From positions 682,001 through 746,000 of the forward strand of contig OW285194.1 in assembly GCA_935421135.1 (NCBI GenBank): DNA of 64,000 bases, given 5' to 3'. A program made the position numbers and the translations under genes. Below, in pieces: positions 28,760 through 40,900 of this stretch; position 1 is the stretch's first letter; the number at the start of each line of letters is the position of its first letter. Origin of the DNA: Bugulina stolonifera (taxonomy: Eukaryota > Bryozoa > Gymnolaemata > Cheilostomatida > Bugulidae). The notes below the pieces were generated by a model. That model saw only the letters and a program-made list of their open reading frames with translations. It made no database searches and was not told the DNA's origin.

Positions 28760-31700
28760 TCAATAAAACATGACTTTGCATGCAATATACATCCTTGCAA
28801 ACATGTAAGATAATGTCAGATTTGTGATTTTTGTCAAATTCACTTGAGTTATTAGTTTGTAAACTAGTAGAAGATGTTCAATATTGCATAAAAGTAAGTT
28901 TTCAGTGTGTTTTGTACCAAATTGCTGTCTGTAACAATGTGTTTCATTCACTTTTGCAATGTTCAGAATGCATAATTTGAATGAAAATCAATAAAACATG
29001 ACTTTGCATGCAATATACATCCTTGCAAACATGTAAGATAATGTCAGATTGGTGATTTTTGTCAAATTCACTTGAGTTATTAGTTTGCAAACTAGTAGAA
29101 GATGTTCAATATTGCATAAAAGTAAGTTTTCAGTGTGTTTTGTACCAAATTGCTGTCTGTAACAATGTGTTTCATTCACTTTTGCAATGTTCAGAATGCA
29201 TAATTTGAATGAAAATCAATAAAACATGACTTTGCATGCAATATTCAACTTTGCAAACATGTAAGATAATGTCAGATTTGTGATTTTTGTCAAATTCACT
29301 TGAGTTATTAGTTTGCAAACTAGTAGAAGATGTTCAATATTGCATAAAAGTAAGTTTTCAGTGTGTTTTGTACCAAATTGCTGTCTGTAACAATGTGTTT
29401 CATTCACGTTTGCAATGTTCAGAATGCAAAATTTGAATAAAAATCAATAAAACATGACTTTGCATGCAATATTCAACTTTGCAAACATCAAACATAATGT
29501 CTGATTTGCGATTTTTGACAAATTCACTTGAGGTATTAGTTTGTAAACTAGTAGAAGATGTTCAATATTGCATAAAAGTATGTTTTCAGTGTGATTTGTA
29601 CCAAATTGCTGTCTGTAACAATGTGTTTCATTCACTTTTGCAATGTTCAGAATGCATAATTTGAATGAAAATCAATAAAACATGATTTTGCATGCAATGT
29701 TTAACTTTGCAAACATGTAAGATAAAGTCAGATTTGTGATTTTTGTCAAATTCACTTAAGTTATTAGTTTGTAAACTAGTAGAAGATGTTCAGTATTGCA
29801 TAAAAGTAAGTTTTCAGTGTGTTTTGTACCAAATTGCTGTCTGTAACAATGTGTTTCGTTCACTTTTGCAATGTTCAGAATGCATAATTTGAATGAAAAT
29901 CAATAAAACATGACTTTGCATGCAATATACAACTTTGCAAACATGTAAGATAATGTCAGATTTGTGATTTTTGTCAAATTCACTTCAGTTATTAGATTGT
30001 AAACTAGTAGAAGATGTTCAATATTGCATAAAAGTAAGTTTTCAGTGTGTTTTGTACCAAATTGCTGTCTGTAGCAATGTGTTTCATTCACTTTTGCAAT
30101 GTTCAGAGGCATAATTTGAATGAAAATCAATAAAACATGACTTTGCATGCAATATACAACTTTGCAAACATGTAAGATAATGGCAGATTTGTGATTTTTG
30201 TCAAATTCACTTGAGTTATTAGTTTGTAAACTAGTAGAAGATGTTAAATATTGCATAAAAGTAAGTTTTCAGTGTGTTTTATACCAAATTGCTGTGTGTA
30301 ACAATGTGTTTCATTCACTTTTGCAATGTTCAGAATGCATAATTTGAATGAAAATCAATAAAACATGACTTTGCATGCAATATACATCCTTGCAAACATG
30401 TAAGATAATGTCAGATTTGTGATTTTTGTCAAATTCACTTGAGTTATTAGTTTGTAAACTAGTAGAAGATGTTCAATATTGCATAAAAGTAAGTTTTCAG
30501 TGTGTTTTGTACCAAATTGCTGTCTGTAACAATGTGTTTCATTCACTTTTGCAATGTTCAGAGTGCAAAATTTGAATGAAACTCAATAAAACTTGACTTT
30601 GCATGCAATATACAACTTTGCAAACATGCAAGATAATGTGAGATTTGTGATTTTTGTCAAATTCACTTGAGTTATTAGTTTGTAAACTAGTAGAAGATGT
30701 TCAATATTGCATAAAAGTAAATTTTCAGTGTGTTTTGTACCAAATTGCTGTCTGTAACAATGTGTTTCATTCACTTTTGCAATGTTCAGAATGCATAATT
30801 TGAATGAAAATCAATAAAACATGACTTTGCATGCAATATACATCCTTGCAAACATGTAAGATAATGTCAGATTTGTGATTTTTGTCAAATTCACTTGAGT
30901 TATTAGTTTGTAAACTAGTAGAAGATGTTCAATATTGCATAAAAGTAAGTTTTCAGTGTGTTTTGTACCAAATTGCTGTCTGTAACAATGTGTTTCATTC
31001 ACTTTTGCAATGTTCAGAGTGCAAAATTTGAATGAAACTCAATAAAACTTGACTTTGCATGCAATATACAACTTTGCAAACATGCAAGATAATCTCAGAT
31101 TTGTGATTTTTGTCAAATTCACTTGAGTTATTAGTTTGTAAACTAGTAGAAGATGTTCAATATTGCATAAAAGTAAATTTTCAGTGTGTTTTGTACCAAA
31201 TTGCTGTCTGTAACAATGTGTTTCATTCACTTTTGCAATGTTCAGAGTGCAAAATTTGAATGAAACTCAATAAAACTTGACTTTGCATGCAATATACAAC
31301 TTTGCAAACATGCAAGATAATGTCAGATTTGTGATTTTTGTCAAATTCACTTGAGTTATTAGTTTGTAAACTAGTAGAAGATGTTCAATATTGCATAAAA
31401 GTAAGTTTTCAGTGTGTTTTGTACCAAATTGCTGTCTGTAACAATGTGTTTCATCCACTTTTGCAATGTTCAGAGGCATAATTTGAATGAAAATAAACAA
31501 AACATGACTTTGCATGCAATATTCAACTTTGCAAACATGTAAGATGATGTCAGATTGGTGATTTTTGTCAAATTCACTTGAGTTATTAGTTTGCAAACTA
31601 GTAGAAGATGTTCAATATTGCATAAAAGTAAGTTTTCAGTGTGTTTTGTACCAAATTGCTGTCTGTAACAATGTGTTTCATTCACTTTTGCAATGTTCAG

Positions 31701-32633
31701 AATGCATAATTTGAATGAAAATCAATAAAACATGACTTTGCATGCAATATTCAACTTTGCAAACATCAAACATAATGTCTGATTTGTGATTTTTGACAAA
31801 TTCACTTGAGGTATTAGTTTGTAAACTAGTAGAAGATGTTCAATATTGCATAAAAGTATGTTTTCAGTGTGATTTGTACCAAATTGCTGTCTGTAACAAT
31901 GTGTTTCATTCACTTTTGCAATGTTCAGAATGCATAATTTGAATGAAAATCAATAAAACATGACTTTGCATGCAATATTCAACTTTGCAAACATGTAAGA
32001 TAATGTCAGATTTGTGATTTTTGTCAAATTCACTTGAGTTATTAGTTTGCAAACTAGTAGAAGATGTTCAATATTGCATAAAAGTAAGTTTTCAGTGTGT
32101 TTTGTACCAAATTGCTGTCTGTAACAATGTGTTTCATTCACGTTTGCAATGTTCAGAATGCAAAATTTGAATAAAAATCAATAAAACATGACTTTGCATG
32201 CAATATTCAACTTTGCAAACATCAAACATAATGTCTGATTTGCGATTTTTGACAAATTCACTTGAGGTATTAGTTTGTAAACTAGTAGAAGATGTTCAAT
32301 ATTGCATAAAAGTATGTTTTCAGTGTGATTTGTACCAAATTGCTGTCTGTAACAATGTGTTTCATTCACTTTTGCAATGTTCAGAATGCATAATTTGAAT
32401 GAAAATCAATAAAACATGATTTTGCATGCAATGATTAACTTTGCAAACATGTAAGATAAAGTCAGATTTGTGATTTTTGTCAAATTCACTTAAGTTATTA
32501 GTTTGTAAACTAGTAGAAGATGTTCAGTATTGCATAAAAGTAAGTTTTCAGTGTGTTTTGTACCAAATTGCTGTCTGTAACAATGTGTTTCGTTCACTTT
32601 TGCAATGTTCAGAATGCATAATTTGAATGAAAA

Positions 32634-34911
32634 TCAATAAAACATGACTTTGCATGCAATATACAACTTTGCAAACATGTAAGATAATGTCAGATTTGTG
32701 ATTTTTGTCAAATTCACTTCAGTTATTAGATTGTAAACTAGTAGAAGATGTTCAATATTGCATAAAAGTAAGTTTTCAGTGTGTTTTGTACCAAATTGCT
32801 GTCTGTAGCAATGTGTTTCATTCACTTTTGCAATGTTCAGAGGCATAATTTGAATGAAAATAAACAAAACATGACTTTGCATGCAATATTCAACTTTGCA
32901 AACGTGTAAGATGATGTCAGATTGGTGATTTTTGTCAAATTCACTTGAGTTATTAGTTTGTAAACTAGTAGAAGATGTTTAATATTGCATAAAAGTAAGT
33001 TTTCAGTGTGTTTTGTGCCAAATTGCTGTCTGTAACAATGTGTTTCATTCACTTTTGCAATAATCAGAGTGCATAGTTTGAGTGAAAATCAATAAAACAT
33101 GACTTTGCATGCAATATTCAACTGTGCAAACATGTAAGATGATGTCAGATTGGTGATTTTTGTCAAATTCACTTGAGTTATTAGTTTGCAAACTAGTAGA
33201 AGATGTTCAATATTGCATAAAAGTAAGTTTTCAGTGTGTTTTGTACCAAATTGCTGTCTGTAACAATGTGTTTCATTCACTTTTGCAATGTTCAGAATGC
33301 ATAATTTGAATGAAAATCAATAAAACATGACTTTGCATGCAATATACAACTTTGCAAACATGTAAGATAATGTCAGATTTGTGATTTTTGTCAAATTCAC
33401 TTCAGTTATTAGATTGCAAACTAGTAGAAGATGTTCAATATTGCATAAAAGTAAGTTTTCAGTGTGTTTTGTACCAAATTGCTGTCTGTAACAATGTGTT
33501 TCATTCACTTTTGCAATGTTCAGAGGCATAATTTGAATGAAAATAAACAAAACATGACTTTGCATGCAATATTCAACTTTGCAAACGTGTAAGATGATGT
33601 CAGATTGGTGATTTTTGTCAAATTCACTTGAGTTATTAGTTTGTAAACTAGTAGAAGATGTTTAATATTGCATAAAAGTAAGTTTTCATTGTGTTTTGTG
33701 CCAAATTGCTGTCTGTAACAATGTGTTTCATTCACTTTTGCAGTAATCAGAGTGCATAGTTTGAGTGAAAATCAATAAAACATGACTTTGCATGCAATAT
33801 TCAACTTTGCAAACATCAAACATAATGTCTGATTTGTGATTTTTGACAAATTCACTTGAGGTATTAGTTTGTAAACTAGTAGAAGATGTTCAATATTGCA
33901 TAAAAGTATGTTTTCAGTGTGATTTGTACCAAATTGCTGTCTGTAACAATGTGTTTCATTCACTTTTGCAATGTTCAGAATGCATAATTTGAATGAAAAT
34001 CAATGAAACATGACTTTGCATGCAATATTCAACTTTGCACACATGAAACATAATGTCAGATTTGTGATTTTTGTCAAATTCACTTCAGTTATTAGTTTGT
34101 AAACTAGTAGAAGATGTTCAATATTGCATAAAAGTAAGTTTTCAGTGTGTTTTGTACCAAACTGCTGTCTGTAACAATGTGTTTCATTCACTTTTGCAAT
34201 GTTCAGAGTGCATAATTTGAATGAAAATCAATAAAACATGACTTTGCATGCAATATACAACTTTGCAAACATGTAAGATAATGGCAGATTTGTGATTTTT
34301 GTCAAATTCACTTGAGTTATTAGTTTGTAAACTAGTAGAAGATGTTAAATATTGCATAAAAGTAAGTTTTCAGTGTGTTTTATACCAAATTGCTGTGTGT
34401 AACAATGTGTTTCATTCACTTTTGCAATGTTCAGAATGCATAATTTGAATGAAAATCAATAAAACATGACTTTGCATGCAATATACATCCTTGCAAACAT
34501 GTAAGATAATGTCAGATTTGTGATTTTTGTCAAATTCACTTGAGTTATTAGTTTGTAAACTAGTAGAAGATGTTCAATATTGCATAAAAGTAAGTTTTCA
34601 GTGTGTTTTGTACCAAATTGCTGTCTGTAACAATGTGTTTCATTCACTTTTGCAATGTTCAGAGTGCAAAATTTGAATGAAACTCAATAAAACTTGACTT
34701 TGCATGCAATATACAACTTTGCAAACATGCAAGATAATGTCAGATTTGTGATTTTTGTCAAATTCACTTGAGTTATTAGTTTGTAAACTAGTAGAAGATG
34801 TTCAATATTGCATAAAAGTAAATTTTCAGTGTGTTTTGTACCAAATTGCTGTCTGTAACAATGTGTTTCATTCACTTTTGCAATGTTCAGAATGCATAAT
34901 TTGAATGAAAA
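32634..34911. repeat. Higher-order repeat D, copy 2
   Basis: Counterpart of 26481-28759 without the one-base insertion. It shares the ACATCCTTGC variant monomer (about 34486) and the GATGTTAAATATTG variant (about 34341) with copy 1. Confidence 0.8.
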
Positions 34912-37587
34912 TCAATAAAACATGACTTTGCATGCAATATACAACTTTGCAAACATGTAAGATAATGGCAGATTTGTGATTTTTGTCAAATTCACTTGAG
35001 TTATTAGTTTGTAAACTAGTAGAAGATGTTCAATATTGCATAAAAGTAAGTTTTCAGTGTGTTTTGTACCAAATTGCTGTCTGTAACAATGTGTTTCATT
35101 CACTTTTGCAATGTTCAGAGTGCAAAATTTGAATGAAACTCAATAAAACTTGACTTTGCATGCAATATACAACTTTGCAAACATGCAAGATAATGTCAGA
35201 TTTGTGATTTTTGTCAAATTCACTTGAGTTATTAGTTTGTAAACTAGTAGAAGATGTTCAATATTGCATAAAAGTAAGTTTTCAGTGTGTTTTGTACCAA
35301 ATTGCTGTCTGTAACAATGTGTTTCGTTCACTTTTGCAATGTTCAGAATGCATAATTTGAATGAAAATCAATAAAACATGACTTTGCATGCAATATACAA
35401 CTTTGCAAACATGTAAGATAATGTCAGATTTGTGATTTTTGTCAAATTCACTTCAGTTATTAGATTGTAAACTAGTAGAAGATGTTCAATATTGCATAAA
35501 AGTAAGTTTTCAGTGTGTTTTGTACCAAATTGCTGTCTGTAGCAATGTGTTTCATTCACTTTTGCAATGTTCAGAGGCATAATTTGAATGAAAATAAACA
35601 AAACATGACTTTGCATGCAATATTCAACTTTGCAAACGTGTAAGATGATGTCAGATTGGTGATTTTTGTCAAATTCACTTGAGTTATTAGTTTGTAAACT
35701 AGTAGAAGATGTTTAATATTGCATAAAAGTAAGTTTTCAGTGTGTTTTGTGCCAAATTGCTGTCTGTAACAATGTGTTTCATTCACTTTTGCAATAATCA
35801 GAGTGCATAGTTTGAGTGAAAATCAATAAAACATGACTTTGCATGCAATATTCAACTTTGCAAACATGTAAGATAATGGCAGATTTGTGATTTTTGTCAA
35901 ATTCACTTGAGTTATTAGTTTGTAAACTAGTAGAAGATGTTCAATATTGCATAAAAGTAAGTTTTCAGTGTGTTTTATACCAAATTGCTGTCTGTAACAA
36001 TGTGTTTCATTCACTTTTGCAATGTTCAGAATACATAATTTGAATGAAAATCAATAAAACATGACTTTGCATGCAATATACAACCTTGCAAACATGTAAG
36101 ATAATGTCAGATTTGTGATTTTTGTCAAATTCACTTGAGTTATTAGTTTGTAAACTAGTAGAAGATGTTCAATATTGCATAAAAGTAAGTTTTCAGTGTG
36201 TTTTGTACCAAATTGCTGTCTGTAACAATGTGTTTCATTCACTTTTGCAATGTTCAGAGTGCAAAATTTGAATGAAACTCAATAAAACTTGACTTTGCAT
36301 GCAATATACAACTTTGCAAACATGCAAGATAATGTCAGATTTGTGATTTTTGTCAAATTCACTTGAGTTATTAGTTTGTAAACTAGTAGAAGATGTTCAA
36401 TATTGCATAAAAGTAAGTTTTCAGTGTGTTTTGTACCAAATTGCTGTCTGTAACAATGTGTTTCATTCACTTTTGCAATGTTCAGAATGCATAATTTGAA
36501 TGAAAATCAATAAAACATGACTTTGCATGCAATATACAACTTTGCAAACATGTAAGATAATGGCAGATTTGTGATTTTTGTCAAATTCACTTGAGTTGTT
36601 AGTTTGTAAACTAGTAGAAGATGTTCAATATTGCATAAAAGTAAGTTTTCAGTGTGTTTTGTACCAAATTGCTGTCTGTAACAATGTGTTTCATTCACTT
36701 TTGCAATGTTCAGAATGCATAATTTGAATGAAAATCAATAAAACATGACTTTGCATGCAATATACAACTTTGCAAACATGCAAGATAATGTCAGATTTGT
36801 GATTTTTGTCAAATTCACTTCAGTTATTAGATTGTAAACTAGTAGAAGATGTTCGATATTGCATAAAAGTAAGTTTTCAGTGTGTTTTGTACCAAATTGC
36901 TGTCTGTAACAATGTGTTTCATCCACTTTTGCAATGTTCAGAGGCATAATTTGAATGAAAATAAACAAAACATGACTTTGCATGCAATATTCAACTTTGC
37001 AAACATGTAAGATGGTGTCAGATTGGTGATTTTTGTCAAATTCACTTGAGTTATTAGTTTGCAAACTAGTAGAAGATGTTCAATATTGCATAAAAGTAAG
37101 TTTTCAGTGTGTTTTGTACCAAATTGCTGTCTGTAACAATGTGTTTCATTCACTTTTGCAATGTTCAGAATGCATAATTTGAATGAAAATCAATAAAACA
37201 TGACTTTGCATGCAATATACAACTTTGCAAACATGTAAGATAATGTCAGATTTGTGATTTTTGTCAAATTCACTTCAGTTATTAGATTGCAAACTAGTAG
37301 AAGATGTTCAATATTGCATAAAAGTAAGTTTTCAGTGTGTTTTGTACCAAATTGCTGTCTGTAACAATGTGTTTCATTCACTTTTGCAATGTTCAGAGGC
37401 ATAATTTGAATGAAAATAAACAAAACATGACTTTGCATGCAATATTCAACTTTGCAAACGTGTAAGATGATGTCAGATTGGTGATTTTTGTCAAATTCAC
37501 TTGAGTTATTAGTTTGTAAACTAGTAGAAGATGTTTAATATTGCATAAAAGTAAGTTTTCATTGTGTTTTGTGCCAAATTGCTGTCT

Positions 37588-37592
37588 GTAAC
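37588..37592. repeat. Target-site duplication GTAAC (left)
   Basis: GTAAC immediately precedes the left LTR and is repeated at 42041-42045. The uninterrupted monomer elsewhere reads CTGTCTGTAACAATGTG (for example about 27564), so the five bases were duplicated on insertion. Five bases fits Ty3/gypsy integrases. Confidence 0.95.
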
Positions 37593-37747
37593 TGTTGTAT
37601 ATTTATATCATTTAGAAAGACTTCTATATTTGCAACCTATACATTCTAGCTCAATCTCAAAACTGAATCTTACATGTAAATAGCTTTCAACAGGTAAGCT
37701 TTCTAGCTATACAAGGGAAGACAACTTAATACATTAATAATACAACA
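37593..37747 (-). repeat. 3' LTR of the retrotransposon (155 bp)
   Basis: It begins TGTTGTATAT and ends TTAATAATACAACA on the plus strand, so the ends are an 8-bp perfect inverted repeat (TGTTGTAT and ATACAACA). It is identical base for base to the other LTR at 41886-42040. Because the element reads leftwards, this is the downstream (3') LTR, which supplies transcript termination. No canonical AATAAA is visible in the sense orientation. Confidence 0.97.
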
Positions 37748-37757
37748 TCTCCCTTCT
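37748..37757 (-). other. Polypurine tract
   Basis: In element orientation AGAAGGGAGA, ten purines touching the 3' LTR. It is the expected RNase H-resistant primer for plus-strand synthesis. Confidence 0.88.
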
Positions 37758-37807
37758 AGGTTTTCAAACATAATTAAGTTATAAATAACAATGAACAATG
37801 ATATCAA

Positions 37808-37893
37808 CATTTCAGTATCTCTGCAATTTACATTGTCACTATCATCAGAACATTTCAGCAATTCTGCAATATAAATTGTCACTATCAATGGAA
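37808..37893. repeat. Imperfect 43-bp tandem repeat in the element 3' region (two copies)
   Basis: 37808-37850 and 37851-37893 match at 35 of 43 positions, sharing CATTTCAG, CTGCAAT and ATTGTCACTATCA. They lie between the gag-pol stop and the polypurine tract. The remaining 3' region (37758-37807) shows no motif or gene. Confidence 0.8.
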
Positions 37894-37945
37894 CCTTCTA
37901 ATACCTCTCTACGCTACCATTGGTACCTTCTAATGCCTCTCTACG
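37890..37945. repeat. Imperfect 32-bp-period duplication spanning the gag-pol stop codon
   Basis: The 24 bases at 37890-37913 match those at 37922-37945 in 22 positions. The 32-base period is not a multiple of three, so in the sense direction the second-read copy is in another frame, and it supplies the stop codon at 37898-37900. The last residues of Gag-Pol (about 1303-1316) come from this duplication. Confidence 0.8.
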
Positions 37946-40900
37946 TGAGACTGATCTTGTTACTCTTCTTGGCATTACTGCAACATCTGATCGGTTCCTT
38001 ATTAGTTCACCTCCTCTCTCCGTTTCCATCATAACCCTACGGCTCATGTCATCTGAAGGATACTTTACCCTGCCCTGCTGCTTAGAGACACGGTCTTTCA
38101 CCTCATCACCTTCCATCAGCGGTGGTAGTTCTTTGACCTTATTTGTATCATGGTCCGATTTCATTCTCCGTTTATATTGATCATTAGCAGACCTGAATAG
38201 CTCATGGTCTGGCATTTTCGGTATCAGGTCGTCAGGATGGGTTACTACAGTAGTCCTCAGTTTTCTTCCCATTAGTAACTCGGATGGTGAGTACAGGCCA
38301 AACTGAGGGGAAGCTCTATAAGCTAACAGTGCCAAGTACGGGTCTTCTTCTTTTAGCAGCATCTTCTTCACAGTCTGGACTGCTTTCTCTGCAGCTCCAT
38401 TAGCTCGATGATAATGAGGACTGCTGGTGACATGAGTGAATCCGTAGTCCTTAGCAAAACTTCTAAATTCTTCACTGGCATATTGTGGTCCATTGTCTGA
38501 CAGAAGAAGCTCTGGAATGCCATGCCTCGAGAACATCGACTTTAAGTGTGTAATGACTTTCCTTGAAGAATAGTCAGATTTACCTAGCAAAGCTAATTCA
38601 GGGTATCTCGAGTAGTAATCTATAACCACCAAATACATCTCTCCTCTAAAGTTGAGCAGGTCTGTCCCCAGCATCTGCCATGGCCTGTCTGGTGTGGCAC
38701 TTGGTCTCAGAGGTTCCATTGTTCGATTGGCATGTGTGGTGCACTCTTTGCATGTTTTTACCATCTCCTCAATAGCTTTAGACATATTGGGCCACCAAAG
38801 GCTGTTCCTGGCTCGTGCCTGGCATTTCGTGATTCCTAGGTGCCCCCTGTGTAAATCGTGCAGTGTCTGACTTCTCTGTGATAATGGTATTACTAACCTG
38901 CTACCAAGCATTAGAAATCCCTTATTCATAGTGAGCAGGCCCATCCTGTCAAAATAGGGCTTCAAAAGGACATCCTCAGAAGAAAGATAGGCTGGCCACC
39001 CGCCTTCCACAAACTTAATTACGCGTGACAATACCTCATCTGCTCTTTGGTCGCTTTTCAAACATTCTAAGCGTTGATCTGAACCATTTGGTTTTACTAG
39101 CTCTTCCATATAGTGCTCTATCTCTTCAATCCTTGCTATATCACTTTTCTCCGGTTCTCCAACCGTATATCTTGACAGTGCATCAGCAGAAACATTCTTT
39201 GAGCCACTCACATGATGCATGGAATATTGGAATCTCTGAAGACGTAGCTTGAAGCCCTGGATCCGTGGTGGTAGTTTGTCTAGAAACTTGTTTCCAAAGA
39301 GTGTTACCAAAGGTTTATGGTCTGTCTCTATTAGCACATTCTTCATACCTAATATATATTGGGAAAACTTCTCCATAGCCCAGCAAACTCCCAGACTCTC
39401 CTTCTCTATAGCAGCATATCGTTGCTCCGTTTCGGTCAGTGAGCGACTTGCAGCTGCTACCAAGCGCCGTGTACCGTCTGGCTGAATCTGGCTCAGTGTT
39501 GCACCCAGCCCAAAGTTGCTGGCATCACTTGTAACAATTGTTTCTCTATCCACATTGTATGTGGCCAACACTGGAGCGTTTTTAAATATCTTCTTGACTG
39601 TGGCAAAAGCTTTTTCCTGCTCCGTACCCCACAGCCAAGGTACATCTTTACTTAACAACGACCTCAAGGGCGCTGTGGTATCTGCTAGTTCACTAGAGAA
39701 CTTCGCATATTGGTTGGCAAAACCAAGAAAGCTCCTGACTGCTGGGACATCCTTTGGCACTGGAAAGTCAACTATGCCTTGTAATCTTGGTCCTGCATGA
39801 ATTCCAGATTTATCAATAACATAACCAAGAAATTCCACTGAAGGAACACCAAACTTACACTTGGCTTTGTTTAGAGTCATGCCAGCTTTATATAACCTGT
39901 CTAACACAATCTGGAGTCTCTCATCATGTTGCTGTTTGCTATTACCAGACACTAATATGTCATCCATATGTATGACAACACCTGCAACCCCTTCAAGAAT
40001 TGTATTCATCTCTGCCACAAAGATTTCTGGTGAGCTGCATAAACCTTGGGGTAATCTCCGGTAACGGTATCTTCCTGAGTGGGTGAGGAACGTGGTCAGT
40101 TTGCTTGACTCTTCAGTGAGAGGGATTTGCCAAAACCCACTATTGGCGTCAATCTTTGAGAACAACACCCCTTGGCCAAGCATAGCAAGACTACTATCAA
40201 CGGTGGACATTGGGTGAATCTCTCTCAAAATGTATTTATTCAATTCTGTGTAGTCTGTGCATATTCTCACTTTATTGGGATCTGACTTCGGCACTACAAC
40301 CATCGGTGCTACCCATGGTGTTGGCCCATCTTCTACTTTGACAATCACTCCATCTTGGACCATCTGCTGTAAAGCATCGTCTGCTGCCTTTCTTCGTGGA
40401 AATGGAATGGGACGGGGTACATGAATAGCGTATGGTTTGACATCTCCCTTTAGAGTAATGGTATGGGGATTTTTCATCTTTCCAAGTCCTTTAAACAGTC
40501 GGTCATTAACAGTCACACTGCCAACTTGACATTGAGTGTCATCAACTGAAACTAACTTGAGTCGTTCACAGGCTGATCGACTCAAAAGTGGAGTTTTCTG
40601 GTTTTTCACTACATACAAATCTTCTTCTACGCTCACATTTCTGGCTCTCATCTCACACTTAATCACTCCATAGCAAACCAGGGGTGTATTTCCAGGTCCA
40701 AAAAGCTTTTTCAATGTGGGTTTCATTTTACCTGTGCAATGTCCTGGGCCACATATGGTCAAGGCTGCCCCTGTATCTAATTTGAACCGAATTCTTTGAC
40801 TCTTACTTCTACTAGTGCTTACTGTGAGGTTAGTAAACCAGGATTGAGATTCAACAGTTTCAATGTGTAAAACTTCTCCTAAATACACATCCTGCACTTC

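Larger units (their letters stand above)
1..37592. repeat. Satellite DNA array, 228-bp monomer (left block, about 165 copies)
   Basis: An uninterrupted head-to-tail array of one 228-bp AT-rich monomer, truncated by the window edge on the left and by the retrotransposon on the right. The repeated word TCAATAAAACATGACTTTGC recurs every 228 bases (for example at 278, 506, 961, 1189). A few monomers are 227 bp because GAATGCATAA is replaced by GAGGCATAA. Monomers differ from each other by a few to about twenty positions and fall into about nine types that recur in fixed order. There is no gene: each monomer has an incidental minus-strand reading frame of about 63 codons that stops at the same place. 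Such arrays usually form centromeric or other constitutive heterochromatin. That role is inference here. Confidence 0.98.

Noticed and set aside
26..37438. Dozens of minus-strand reading frames of 63-139 codons, one per monomer, as a repetitive gene family
   Set aside because: They follow the 228-bp satellite exactly, all stop at the same satellite word, have no recognisable domain, and the differences between copies freely change residues. They are incidental frames in non-coding tandem DNA.
37703..37888. Minus-strand 61-codon frame just after the gag-pol stop, as an env-like or accessory gene
   Set aside because: It is short, made largely of the 43-bp tandem repeat and runs across the polypurine tract into the LTR. 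It has no signal peptide or recognisable envelope feature.
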